From Maritalea mobilis (GTDB taxonomy: Bacteria; Pseudomonadota; Alphaproteobacteria; Rhizobiales; Devosiaceae): a DNA stretch of 64,000 nt. The position numbers were made by a program, and so were the translations under genes. Numbering within the stretch: the first letter of the stretch is position 1; each line of letters opens with the position of its first letter. Of this stretch, positions 51,930-61,182 are shown piece by piece. The notes below the pieces were generated by a model, which made no database searches, was not told the origin of the DNA, and worked only from the letters and a program-made list of their open reading frames with translations. The DNA lies in the NCBI RefSeq assembly GCF_004363175.1, contig NZ_SNYR01000001.1, positions 682,001 to 746,000 of the forward strand, read 5' to 3'.

Positions 51930-52471
51930 TGCAAGATAAGATCATTCTTGGCCTGTTGGCCTTCCAAGACGCCACATTATACGATCTGAAAAAGACGATG
52001 GAGCAGTCCACTGCGATGTTTTACAACACATCCTTCGGCTCCATCCACCCGGCCCTGCAAAAGCTGGAGCGGGCAAATCTGGTCACGGTGCACGAGGAGG
52101 CCAACGGCAAACGCGTGCGCAAAGTCTATTCACGCACGGCAAAAGGTGCAAAAGCCTTTCAAGATTGGATCAGCGAACCCGTCGCCGTCTTCAAAACCAA
52201 AGACGAAAGCATGCTGCGCCTCTTCTATTTCGGCCACATAGAAGGCGATGTCGCCCCGCACGTCCAGCTCTATATCGACGAAGCCGATCAATGGATCGCC
52301 GCACTGGAAACCATGCTCCATGCCCAAGACCTCTCAAAAGTCCCCGCCCAGTTCCAAAAAATGGCCTTCTTCCAACTCGCCACCATGCGCTACGGCCTCG
52401 ATGTGATCAAATTCAGCAAAAGCTGGTACCAGCAATTGCTGAAAGACTACAAAGCCCAGGGGTTCGAGTAA
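51929..52471 (+). CDS. PadR family transcriptional regulator
   Basis: 180 residues: winged-helix domain (IILGLLAFQDATLYDLKKTMEQSTAMFYNTSFGSIHPALQKLERANLVTV, then RVRKVYSRTAKG as the wing) and a C-terminal helical dimerisation domain of the virulence-activator type. ATG overlaps the hydrolase stop (TGATG), so both are made from one transcript; it probably represses the operon through the palindrome at 50691. Confidence 0.9.
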   Translation: MQDKIILGLLAFQDATLYDLKKTMEQSTAMFYNTSFGSIHPALQKLERANLVTVHEEANGKRVRKVYSRTAKGAKAFQDWISEPVAVFKTKDESMLRLFYFGHIEGDVAPHVQLYIDEADQWIAALETMLHAQDLSKVPAQFQKMAFFQLATMRYGLDVIKFSKSWYQQLLKDYKAQGFE

Positions 52472-52968
52472 ACGCGCCTCTCCAGATTATGCTTGTGACC
52501 GCCCCAGACCTGATCCGGGGCCAACCTCAGTGTTCCTTGGCAACTTGATCCCGGCTCAAGGCCGGGATGGCCGAGCGGCAACGGCAGTTATGGCAGTGTT
52601 GCCCCGGAGCTTCCTCATGCGGCAGTTTTGCAGGAAGGCATCTCCCACCGTCATTGCAAGACTTGATCTTGCAATCCATTTCACGACAACCCACGGCACG
52701 AAAGAGCCTATTCAACGCCAACGCCGCCTCCCCCAACGTCACCCTCGGGCTTGACCCGAGGGTCCATGAAGAGTTGCAACATTGGGAGCACGCGCCAAGT
52801 GCACGCTAACAGCGACAAGCGAAGCAGCGGCATGGATTAGCCCGACAATGAAGCTGAGAATAACAGAACGCTAGCCCTCAATGGGGATCTAGAACGGAAC
52901 AACAAACGCCCACCCCCATGGCCGCCCCGGACCTGATCCGGGACCAATTCTCCACCAACGCCGGAACT
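52472..52968. repeat. gene-free intergenic region built of palindromic repeats
   Basis: About 500 bp with no credible gene. Recognisable elements: CCCCAGACCTGATCCGGGG (52501), GATCCCGGCTCAAGGCCGGGAT (in pieces; 52548-52569, recurs at 60625), GTCATTGCAAGACTTG... (52650-52703), ACCCTCGGGCTTGACCCGAGGGT (52741-52763, recurs at 59693) and CCCCGGACCTGATCCGGG (52923). GC-rich and likely to form stable hairpins in RNA. Confidence 0.65.
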
Positions 52969-53511
52969 CTAAGCCCCTCGCCGCACCTTCACCTGCCGGA
53001 TCAATTCCACCGCTTCAGCAGGCGGCTTCTGCTCCACCCGCAAATAATCCGACCCATCGCGATTGCGGGTCAGCAAGCCCAATCCAACCATCATCCGCCG
53101 CAACAGTGCAGCATCACCAAAGCTGTGCACCTGATCCAGCCTCGCATTCACCTCGCGCTCATGCAAATGCTTACCTTTGGGCAGCACCGCCCAAAACAAC
53201 CAAATGCAAGTCTCCTGCACTCGTCGGCGCGAGGGCCAGCGGTGCATCACCCCATCCGCATCAATATGCTGCAAACAGCGCGACACCAGCGCATGATCAA
53301 TCTGCGCAGTATCCACCCCATCAGCCAATTGCTGCCCAGACTTATGCGCCGCCCGCATATGTTGGAAATTGCGAAATCCCGCCGCCCGCGCCAGCATATT
53401 CATCAAGCTGAGATGGCTCGGCACCGCCTGATCCTCACTCAATTGCTTGGCTAAACTGCGAGAAAATTGAGAAATATCCGCTGCATAAAGCGGAATAGAT
53501 TGCTTTGACAT
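52969..53511 (-). CDS. DUF2087 domain protein
   Basis: 180 residues. The C-terminal half (about 88-170) is DUF2087: DGVMHRWPSRRRVQETCIWLFWAVLPKGKHLHEREVNARL, DAALLRRMMVGLGLLTRNRDGSDYLRVE, a winged-helix-like domain often fused to regulators. The N-terminal half (FSRSLAKQLSEDQAVPSHLSLMNMLARAAGFRNFQHMRAA) is helical and resembles a small DNA-binding or tether domain. Function unknown; a DNA-binding role is a reasonable guess. A complex inverted repeat lies 15 bp upstream of its start. Confidence 0.8.
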   Translation of the reverse strand: MSKQSIPLYAADISQFSRSLAKQLSEDQAVPSHLSLMNMLARAAGFRNFQHMRAAHKSGQQLADGVDTAQIDHALVSRCLQHIDADGVMHRWPSRRRVQETCIWLFWAVLPKGKHLHEREVNARLDQVHSFGDAALLRRMMVGLGLLTRNRDGSDYLRVEQKPPAEAVELIRQVKVRRGA

Positions 53512-53826
53512 TTTACATTCCTAGCTGCCGCATCGAATGTCGTTGGTCGCTGACTTAACGACGCGGCATTGAATATAAAACCCAAATGCATTGCGTGAAT
53601 TAAAGCAGATTTAGCACTCCAAACCCGGAGCAGCGACGCCTTGGTGTTCTGCCAACCATGATTTCTTCATATTCAATTACCGACGAAAACTCAATAACCA
53701 TTAGGATTGAAATTGGAATGTTAATAATTGCCGCATGACGCTCGCCCACCAGTCAACATTTTATTGACTGAATTTCAACGAGGACATATTTCTTGCAAGA
53801 ACTACAACAATTACTCCGGATATTTG
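53512..53826. other. intergenic region with a nested inverted repeat
   Basis: 315 bp between two divergent genes. TGCCGC (53526-53531) and GTCGTT (53539-53544) pair with AACGAC-GCGGCA (53557-53568), giving a two-part stem with a 7-base bulge and a 12-base loop just before the DUF2087 gene. The rest is AT-richer sequence without recognised signals. Confidence 0.5.
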
Positions 53827-54294
53827 ATGACTTTTGATTTTAGTCTAAAGCGATTTTTATTAGTTTATTTCTTGGTGTTTTCGGCGCTTTGTTTTGCATC
53901 ATATTTAATGACATTTTCCGCACTAAAGACGATTGCCGCAGTAAACTACCTTCTCTTAATCGCCGCAGCAGCTGCTGCATTTGACACTGGCTACCGCTGG
54001 ATTAATTCAAAAAGTTCGCCAATAGATAGTGACAGCTGGACGCAGGCGAAAAAGATGACTTTAGTCGAGATTTTTGCATCCCTTCCTATCTTGGCCATAC
54101 AGTTATTATTGTTTCTAATCCTAACTGGTCCGCACGAAATCAGCGGCTTTCCACCTATTTACGCCATTGTTGGCATTATACTCGCGGCACTTAGCCTAGC
54201 TTTTTTCTATCTGATCAGCATGGCCGCGAAACGTTTTAGCTTTAATCAAGGTGCTAAGTTTACACACTCTCGCCGCACAGGCCAAAACAAGTGA
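53827..54294 (+). CDS. small membrane protein, ABZJ_00895-like
   Basis: 155 residues with four hydrophobic segments (about 8-28, 33-52, 80-102, 108-132) and a basic C-terminus (AAKRFSFNQGAKFTHSRRTGQ). The motif-like YLMTFSALKTIAAVNYLLLIAAAAAAFDTGYRWI resembles the ABZJ_00895 family of unknown function. The start is set at ATG 53827, directly before the first helix; an open frame continues upstream to 53728. Base composition is AT-richer than its neighbours, compatible with transfer. Confidence 0.65.
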   Translation: MTFDFSLKRFLLVYFLVFSALCFASYLMTFSALKTIAAVNYLLLIAAAAAAFDTGYRWINSKSSPIDSDSWTQAKKMTLVEIFASLPILAIQLLLFLILTGPHEISGFPPIYAIVGIILAALSLAFFYLISMAAKRFSFNQGAKFTHSRRTGQNK

Positions 54295-54385
54295 ATCAAA
54301 TCACGAAGCTTTACGCCCAACCCCTTGCCCCATAAAATAAAATCCCTACCTTAAGGGGAGCATTTGAGTTGAGGAATCCTGCCTG

Positions 54386-55831
54386 ATGGCAAATTGGACC
54401 GATGAGACCCGCATCGCCCTGGATAATATGCGCGACAGCGTCACTGGCCTGTTTGTGCCCACAATTCGGCTGGGGGTCACGGGCCTATCCCGCGCGGGCA
54501 AAACCGTGTTCATCACCTCCATGATTCAAAATCTGATCGAGGGCGACAATCTTTCGCTGTTCGCGCCGCTGGCCGAAGGGCGGCTTATTGGCGCGCAGCT
54601 CAGCCCGCATCCTAATGCCGCCATGCCGCGCTTTGCTTATGAGGAGCATTTGAAAGCCCTCAAGGGAGAAGATCGCCATTGGCCACAATCTACCCGGCAG
54701 ATTTCACAGGTGCGGCTCACCCTCAAATTCCAGCCAGACCATTGGGCCACCGCGTGGGCGGGACCGCGCGAAGTGCATCTGGATATTGTCGATTACCCCG
54801 GCGAATGGCTGCTCGATCTGCCGCTGCTCGACAAAAGCTATCGCGAATGGTCGGACGATGCGTTGCAAAAGGCCCACGCCCCCGCCCGCGCCAATATCGC
54901 CGAGGAATGGCTGAACCTCACCTTGAAGGCCGATGCCGCCGCCCCGCTGGATGAAGAGCTGGCCACGCGCCTCTCCAACGCCTTTAAAGCCTATTTGCAG
55001 GCCTGCCGCGCTGATGAGCATGCCTTGAGCGCTCTGCCGCCCGGCCGCTTCCTCATGCCCGGCGATATGGATGGCTCTCCCGCGCTCACCTTTGCGCCGC
55101 TGCCTGCGCCAGAGGCCACGCCGAAAAGCGACAGTCTTTATGCGCAAATGGAGCGCCGCTATGAGGCGTACAAAAACATCGTGGTGCGCCCCTTCTTCCG
55201 CGATCATTTCGCCCGGCTTGATCGTCAGATCATTCTGGTCGATGCGCTCACCGCGCTCAATGCCGGCAGTGATGCGGTGACGGACTTGGAAAAGGCCCTC
55301 AGCGAAATTTTGACCTGTTTTAAAACCGGCAACAATCCGCTCTGGACCCGCTTTTTCTCCACCCATATCGACAAGATCCTGTTCGCCGCCACCAAGGCCG
55401 ACCATATGCCCCACACCAACCACGATCGGTTGGGCGAGGTGCTGGGCCTGCTGGTCAAAGGCGCGCGCCAACGTGCCCATTATCAGGGCGCAGAAACCCA
55501 GTCCATGGCCCTCGCCGCCATCCGCGCCACCCATGAGGGGGAAGTGGAACATGAAGGCAAAATGCTCAAAACCATCATCGGCACGCCGCAAAAAGACGAA
55601 AGCCTGGGCGACAAAACCTACGACGGCAAAAGCGAAATCGCTCTATATCCCGGCAACTTACCGGAAAACCCGGATTCAATTTTTGAGGATGAGCAAAGCT
55701 ATAAGGGCAAGCTGAAATTCCTCCGCTTCCGCCCACCCGTGCTCGACAATGCCGCGCGGCAAAAATCCGGCCTGCCGCACATTCGGCTAGACCGCGCCCT
55801 CGATTTCCTCTTGGGAGATAAATTGCAATGA
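54386..55831 (+). CDS. ycjX: YcjX family P-loop protein
   Basis: Stress-associated P-loop NTPase of unknown mechanism. 481 residues with Walker A GLSRAGKTVF near 33-42, conserved SPHPNAAMPRFAYEEHL, a Walker-B-like DIVDYPGEWLLDLPLLDKSYREWS and FAATKADHMP near 332 as the NKxD-like specificity motif. It overlaps the next gene by four bases (ATGA), the usual ycjX-ycjF pair. Confidence 0.93.
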   Translation: MANWTDETRIALDNMRDSVTGLFVPTIRLGVTGLSRAGKTVFITSMIQNLIEGDNLSLFAPLAEGRLIGAQLSPHPNAAMPRFAYEEHLKALKGEDRHWPQSTRQISQVRLTLKFQPDHWATAWAGPREVHLDIVDYPGEWLLDLPLLDKSYREWSDDALQKAHAPARANIAEEWLNLTLKADAAAPLDEELATRLSNAFKAYLQACRADEHALSALPPGRFLMPGDMDGSPALTFAPLPAPEATPKSDSLYAQMERRYEAYKNIVVRPFFRDHFARLDRQIILVDALTALNAGSDAVTDLEKALSEILTCFKTGNNPLWTRFFSTHIDKILFAATKADHMPHTNHDRLGEVLGLLVKGARQRAHYQGAETQSMALAAIRATHEGEVEHEGKMLKTIIGTPQKDESLGDKTYDGKSEIALYPGNLPENPDSIFEDEQSYKGKLKFLRFRPPVLDNAARQKSGLPHIRLDRALDFLLGDKLQ

Positions 55832-56847
55832 CCGATCCATTCGCCGTCGACCTATCCCCTAAGGACGAGAAGAAAAAGCCCGAAAAAGACGAGCTGGGCC
55901 CGCTCGCCTTTGAGGTCGATCAGGCCATCAATGTCAGCACTGAGATTGATCCGGAGGCAGACCTCGCCATCGCGCCAAAGCGCTCCTTTTGGCCGCGCCT
56001 GTTCTGGGGCAGCCTCAGCCTGCTGGTCTCCCTCGGCATCAGCCTGACGCTCGAGCGGCTGGTGCGTGATCTGTTCAACGCCTATCCCGCCCTTGGCTAT
56101 GTCGGCCTTGGCCTTGTGGCGCTGATGGTTCTGGCCCTGTTGGGCCTGATCATCCGTGAGTTTCTCGGCCTCCGCCGCCTCAAAACCCTCGCCAAACTGA
56201 AGCACGAAGCCAGCGCCGCCCACACCGGCAAAAACCTGCCCGAAGCGCAAAAGGCGGTGCAGCAACTTCGCGCCATTTATGAGGGCAACCCAGCCATGGC
56301 CCGGCAATTGGCCGAGTTTGACCGCCACGCCAAAGACATTCTGGATGGCGATCAATTGCTTGAATTTGCCGAGCGCACCCTGCTCGTCCCGCTCGACGAA
56401 AAGGCCAAAGCCATCATTGCCAATTCGGCCCAGCGCATTTCGTTGGTCACCGCGGTCAGTCCACGCGCCTTTTTCGACATCATGTTCGTGCTCTATGAAG
56501 CTGCACGACTCACCCGCCGCATTGCCCAGCTTTATGGCGCCCGCCCGTCCTTTTTCGGCTTTATTGAAATGTCGAAATCGGTTATGGCCCATCTGGCGCT
56601 CACTGGCGGCATTGCCTTGGGCGATAGCGTGGTGCAGCAATTGCTGGGACACGGCCTCGCGGCACGCCTCTCCGCCAAGCTGGGCGAAGGGGTGATCAAT
56701 GGCTTGATGACCGTACGCGTCGGCATCGCCGCCATCGCCGTGATCCGCCCGCTGCCCTATATGCTGAAAAAAGGCCCCGCGGTCAGCGATTTCCTCCCCG
56801 CCCTCACCAAGCTGGCGAAAGATCAGGATCAGACCAAAGGCCAATAG
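55828..56847 (+). CDS. ycjF: YcjF/TIGR01620 family membrane protein
   Basis: 339 residues: charged cytoplasmic N-terminus (60 residues), two transmembrane helices (about 52-70 and 86-108), then a soluble DUF697-type domain ending in hydrophobic segments (VIRPLPYMLKKGPAVSDFLPALTKLAK). Co-occurs with ycjX and is translationally coupled to it. Cellular role is not established; a membrane-stress function is usually suggested. Confidence 0.88.
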   Translation: MTDPFAVDLSPKDEKKKPEKDELGPLAFEVDQAINVSTEIDPEADLAIAPKRSFWPRLFWGSLSLLVSLGISLTLERLVRDLFNAYPALGYVGLGLVALMVLALLGLIIREFLGLRRLKTLAKLKHEASAAHTGKNLPEAQKAVQQLRAIYEGNPAMARQLAEFDRHAKDILDGDQLLEFAERTLLVPLDEKAKAIIANSAQRISLVTAVSPRAFFDIMFVLYEAARLTRRIAQLYGARPSFFGFIEMSKSVMAHLALTGGIALGDSVVQQLLGHGLAARLSAKLGEGVINGLMTVRVGIAAIAVIRPLPYMLKKGPAVSDFLPALTKLAKDQDQTKGQ

Positions 56848-56910
56848 GCACAGTACCCTTTTGCCGCTTTTGCGCTTGACTGGTTGGACCAGTGCGCCTA
56901 CTCAAAATCA

Positions 56911-58116
56911 ATGAGCATCTTTGTCAAACATCGCGCTTTTTTGCGCTCGCCCTATTTCATGCTGATCCTCATGGCCATCGCCATGCAGCTCAGCTTTGCC
57001 TCTTGGCAAAATTTCCTCAACAATTTTGCCCACGACAAGGCCGCCTTCACTGGCGCCGATATGGGCCTGTTGCAATCCATTCGGGAAATTCCGGGCTTCC
57101 TCGCCTTCACCGCGGTGTTTGTGTTGCTTCTGCTACGTGAGCAAACCTTTGCCCTGATTTCGCTGGCCCTTCTGGGCTTGGGCGTTGCCGTCACAGGCTA
57201 TTTCCCCACGCTGACGGGCCTTTTGATCACCACCTTCATCATGTCCGTGGGCTTCCATTATTATGAGACGATGAACCAGTCTTTGCAGCTGCAATGGCTG
57301 CCAAAAGAAACCGCCCCGCGCCAATTGGGCGTCATTCTCGCGGTCGGTTCTTTCGGACAATTGATCGTGTTCGGCCTGATCATCTGGCTCTATCAATGGG
57401 CCAAGCTGCCATATACGGCCTTGTTCGCCATTTTCGGCGGCCTCACGCTGGCGCTGGTGGCCTTTATGGTGTTTTGGTTCCCGCAATTTAAGGAAGAAGT
57501 GCCGCAGATCAAAAAGATCGTGCTGCGCAAACGCTATTGGCTTTATTACGCGCTCACCTTCATGTCCGGCGCCCGCCGCCAAATCTTTGTGGTGTTCGCT
57601 GCCTGGATGATGGTGGAAAAATTCGGCTTTGAGGTGCACGAGGTCTCTATCCTCTTCCTCATCAATGTGGCGTTCAACATGTATTTCGCGCCCAAAATCG
57701 GCGCGGCCATCATCCGCTTTGGCGAACGTACCGCCCTCACCATTGAATATATCGGCCTGATTTTGGTGTTCACCGCCTATGCGTTCGTGAATGACCCGAT
57801 CCTCGGCGCCAGCCTTTATGTGATCGACCATTTCTTCTTCGCGCTGGCGATTGCGCTGAAAACATATTTCCAAAAAATCGCCGACCCCCGCGACATGGCC
57901 CCCACCGCCTCCGTCGCCTTCACCATCAACCACATCGCCGCCGTGGTCATCCCGGTGGTGTTTGGGCTGATTTGGATCACCAACCCTGCGGCAGTGTTCC
58001 TTGCTGGGGCGGGCTTTGCGTTTATTTCGCTGGTGTTGGCCCGGTTGATCCCACGTCATCCGATGGAAGGGCATGAGACGGTGTTGGGGAAGAAGGCGGT
58101 TGCTGTTGGGGAGTGA
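56911..58116 (+). CDS. MFS transporter
   Basis: About 401 residues with twelve hydrophobic segments; conserved features include GLLQSIREIPGFLAFTAVFVLLL in the first half and FQKIADPRDMAPTASVAFTINHIAAVVIPVVFGLIWI near the end. The substrate is unknown. ATG at 56911 follows a weak ribosome binding site; an open frame begins at TTG 56884. It lies 64 bp after ycjF and ends five bases from the convergent AbiJ-like gene. Confidence 0.85.
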   Translation: MSIFVKHRAFLRSPYFMLILMAIAMQLSFASWQNFLNNFAHDKAAFTGADMGLLQSIREIPGFLAFTAVFVLLLLREQTFALISLALLGLGVAVTGYFPTLTGLLITTFIMSVGFHYYETMNQSLQLQWLPKETAPRQLGVILAVGSFGQLIVFGLIIWLYQWAKLPYTALFAIFGGLTLALVAFMVFWFPQFKEEVPQIKKIVLRKRYWLYYALTFMSGARRQIFVVFAAWMMVEKFGFEVHEVSILFLINVAFNMYFAPKIGAAIIRFGERTALTIEYIGLILVFTAYAFVNDPILGASLYVIDHFFFALAIALKTYFQKIADPRDMAPTASVAFTINHIAAVVIPVVFGLIWITNPAAVFLAGAGFAFISLVLARLIPRHPMEGHETVLGKKAVAVGE

Positions 58117-58120
58117 TAGG

Positions 58121-58990
58121 TTAGTCGCCTAAATGCGCTTTACCAATCATATATGTAACAAACGATGCACAAGCGCCAAGCATAAACAATGCGTCAGATT
58201 CATCAACTTTTGCAGCGGCATCTTCTATGAGCGCGTGACGGATACCTCTTTCGTCACAAGTGAACCCATAGATCTTGTCAAAGCCTATTTTTAAGGACGG
58301 ATGAAGATGGCCACGCTTATCCAGTTCAGCTAGCGCAGGACCAAGGGTTTTAGCGTTTGGCACCAATTTTCGAGCAACGGACTCTACTGCAGAAATTGAC
58401 TCTCTAATTGAATCTGACCATTTGCCTTTGGTAAGGTTTTCGCCAGCAGAACTTAGATGCCGTTTGGCACCATGGAATCCCCCTTCCGAAAGCTTGGTAT
58501 GCGCTGCCAATATAACCTTACCCTCTTCCACAGAGGCGACTGGCACAATCGCTAGACCGCTATCGTCAACACGATAAGCGGCAAACGATTCTCGAAGTTC
58601 TTTGTCAATTGCTGGCGGCACCCACTTAGGGCAATTGGGGGCTTTTAACAGAGCTTCGCAAAACCCTAGGCAGTCGGAATATGATTCACCATAAATCTTA
58701 GACTTAATAAACTCATGAACTTCGTGACGTTGGGTTGGGCATTCATCAGCAGGAAGTTCATAATATATCGACCAAATATAGCTCAAAATATTGTTCCATT
58801 CGTAGGTCAAACTCGACGTAGAAATGTGCCCTGTGAACTCAATGTTCTCATAAAATCTTTTCCACAACCTGCTCTGCAAGCCTCGTGACACCTCCCTCAA
58901 TTTTAGTTGTGAGGGCAATGGTGCGATGCCCTCAGCCTGCTCAAATGCAAGGCTTGTGCGATCAGTTTTAATGTCCGCGTTCATAAGCAT
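58121..58990 (-). CDS. AbiJ-NTD4/HEPN-like protein, candidate phage defence gene
   Basis: 289 residues. The N-terminus (SLAFEQAEGIAPLPSQLKLREVSRGLQSRLWKRF) has the form of AbiJ N-terminal domain 4, and the C-terminal part (WSDSIRESISAVESVARKL, then KIYGFTCDERGIRHALIED) has the R-x-x-R-H arrangement of HEPN ribonucleases. AbiJ-type proteins are abortive-infection factors; RNA cleavage on infection is the family expectation, not shown here. AT-richer than its neighbours and flanked by repeats, which suggests acquisition. An alternative start is ATG 58984. Confidence 0.75.
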   Translation of the reverse strand: MLMNADIKTDRTSLAFEQAEGIAPLPSQLKLREVSRGLQSRLWKRFYENIEFTGHISTSSLTYEWNNILSYIWSIYYELPADECPTQRHEVHEFIKSKIYGESYSDCLGFCEALLKAPNCPKWVPPAIDKELRESFAAYRVDDSGLAIVPVASVEEGKVILAAHTKLSEGGFHGAKRHLSSAGENLTKGKWSDSIRESISAVESVARKLVPNAKTLGPALAELDKRGHLHPSLKIGFDKIYGFTCDERGIRHALIEDAAAKVDESDALFMLGACASFVTYMIGKAHLGD

Positions 58991-59311
58991 TCCCAGTATT
59001 ATTTATGGAGGCACAATTTGCAAAGGTAACTACATCAATGCGCAAAGGCAATTGCAACGGTTGGCTAGACGCGATGTTGCTCACGCCTGGATACCCGCCT
59101 TCCTGGATTCCCGCCTTCGCGGGAATGACGGTGGTGGGGGCGTGGGGGCTGAGGAAAGCAACTGGTGCGCAGGGGCGTTGCGACCATTGTGCCATACGGG
59201 CAGCGTTGGTGGTTGCGAGCACCCTTCCCCCTCCCGTCATCCTCGGGCCAGCCTGCGCGGCGCGAGCGCACAAATAAGCCCCCGGGGATCCAGTTAAGCG
59301 CAAATCAAGGC
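58991..59311. repeat. intergenic region with palindromic repeats
   Basis: No credible gene. TGGATACCCGCCTTCCTGGATTCCCGCCTTCGCGGGAATGACGG (read in pieces, 59089-59132) is a known alphaproteobacterial type of palindromic element, and CGTCATCCTCGGGCCAGCCTGCGCGG (59236-59262) is a partial one. The element around 59140-59230 is GC-rich with no clear structure. Confidence 0.55.
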
Positions 59312-59599
59312 ATGAGCGCTTTTGTGTACATCATGGCCAGCCAGAGAAACGGCACATTATATGTAGGCGTGACCAATGATCTGGTGCGGCGCGTGTGGGA
59401 GCATCGCGAAGGTCAGGTGGATGGTTTCACCAAGCAACACGATGTGAAAATACTCGTCCATTTCGAGCAGCACGACAATTTCGAAAGTGCCATCACGCGC
59501 GAGAAGGCGCTGAAAAAGTGGAACCGCAAATGGAAGCTGAAACTCATTGAAAAGGGCAATCCTAATTGGAATGACCTTTATGATGAGGTGAGCCGATAG
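59312..59599 (+). CDS. GIY-YIG nuclease domain protein
   Basis: 95 residues of the small single-domain GIY-YIG (UPF0213-type) family: VYIMASQRNGTLYVGVTNDLVRRVWEHREG contains the motif pair as VYI and YVG with catalytic Tyr and Arg, and KKWNRKWKLKLIEKGNPNWNDLYDEV at the end is typical. ATG at 59312 is preceded by AAGG at a short distance; a longer frame from 59165 would run through a repeat. The biological role is not known; it sits among repeats. Confidence 0.88.
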   Translation: MSAFVYIMASQRNGTLYVGVTNDLVRRVWEHREGQVDGFTKQHDVKILVHFEQHDNFESAITREKALKKWNRKWKLKLIEKGNPNWNDLYDEVSR

Positions 59600-61182
59600 T
59601 CCCATCTGGATTCCCGACATTTTCTCCTCACGCCGGAGGGCTTGGCAGGAATGACGGCGGTGGATGCGGGCAGCCTTTCCCCTTCCCGACGTCACCCTCG
59701 GGCTTGACCCGAGGGTCCATGATGAGCTGGCCACACAGGAAATGGGCGTGTCCCCCCCCAAAAAAACTGTTGAATACTGCTTGTGTAGAGATGCGGAACT
59801 GAAAGCGAAGCAGATGTTAGCGCACCTTGCGGCAAGTGGAACGGCATCATGGATACTCGGGTCAAGCCCGAATATGACGACTGATGTGTGGTCGCAAAAT
59901 TTGCAATAAAAACAACTTTAGATTGATACAGGATATCACGCGCAAACATTCAGTTCCGCAACCTATTACAATCAACCCACTGAAAAAAGTAATAATTCCA
60001 CTCACCAAAACCACCCCATCCACCAAAAGCCGCAATCACAACTGACAAACTTATCCGCACCCCCAAAACCCGTGGTAAAATGGCGCCATCTTCTGCCCCA
60101 TGCGGTTGTTGACGGACAACGGGGTATATCTGTTTCCCTGTCGAGCAATCGGCAGGATGTCGCGCATCGACGCAAGCAAAGCGATCGCATTCATCCCTGT
60201 GCCGGGCCAGCCTGTCCGGTGAGAGGAAAATGCGAGCGAAGCGACCGCTATCGGCCCTCCCATTATGGCGGGGGTGCCGGGGACGGGAGCGTAGCGACCG
60301 GTGGCGGTAATAAACAGACGTATGAAGAAGCGGTTGGTGGGCCGGACGCGGCGCACCGCGCCTTTGATTTGATTGCGTCCGACACCGAGGGCGGGCCCGT
60401 CCGGTGCAACGCATCGGGATGGCCGGGACTATTGGGTAAGCACCCCGCATAATCAGATCAAAACGCGAAAAACACCGCTGGCGCGAGACGTGAACGGTCT
60501 CAATTCTCTGCGCAACCACGAGCCCCGAAACGTCTCGTGCCCCGCAAACCTTGTCTCCTGAATGCCCGCCGCATGTCAGGCGCTTTGGTGTGTCTGCGCG
60601 AATGTGGGCGGGAAGTGGAAAATTGATCCCGGCTCAAGGCCGGGATGGCCACGAGAGGAAGTGTAGACGATCAAGAAAAGATGCTTGAGCAAAGCACCAA
60701 CCACCCTCACCGCGTCATTGCAAGACCAGCCCGTCCGGCGTGAGGACCAATAATGCCTTGCAATCCATTTGAGTTGTCGGCTTGTAGAAGCATGTGTGAG
60801 TCAATCGCCACCGCTTCAGCAAGTCGACAAGTGAAATGGACCCCAAGATCAAGTCTTGGGGTGACGGCGTCGGGTGTGGCCGATGTCGAGGAAAGCGCTG
60901 GTGCGGGGCACCAATCGGCGGGGGTGCCGGGGACGGGAGCGCAGCGACCGGTGGCGGCGAGAAAAAAGCCGGGTGCACCGGGGACAGGAGCCAGCCTGCG
61001 CGGCGTAAGCACTGCAAAAAGCGCACGACAGCGTCGCGCATAAAAAATGCCCCCAACAAGCGCAAACGCAGGGGGCACCTAAACAAGGCTTGGGCGGCCA
61101 GCCCGGCGCACTTTTGCGCCGCGCCCGCGCAAGTTAGCTGATCGGTGCTAAGCACCGATCAGCGCTCAACCGTGAGCGAAAA
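59600..61182. other. 1.6-kb gene-poor region with repeats
   Basis: No gene that I can support. Elements: ACCCTCGGGCTTGACCCGAGGGT (59693-59715), a reverse copy of the metA-downstream unit (60267-60307), GATCCCGGCTCAAGGCCGGGAT (60625-60646), a broken copy of the GTCATTGCAAG element (60712-60765) and another reverse unit (60917-60956) with a partial second copy to about 61000. Open frames here (for example minus 59950-60519 and 60707-61155) are short, Arg/Pro-rich and cross repeats. No tmRNA, RNase P or tRNA signature was recognised. Confidence 0.6.

Noticed and set aside
54704-58074. long minus-strand frames opposite ycjX, ycjF and the MFS gene (54704-55591, 55852-56844, 57133-58074)
   Set aside because: GC-rich coding strands leave long open antisense frames; products are Gly/His/Asp-rich without domains, while the plus-strand genes are clear families.
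59950-61155. minus-strand frames of 100-190 codons in the gene-poor region
   Set aside because: They cross interspersed repeats, are Arg/Pro/His-rich and lack ribosome binding sites and conserved motifs.
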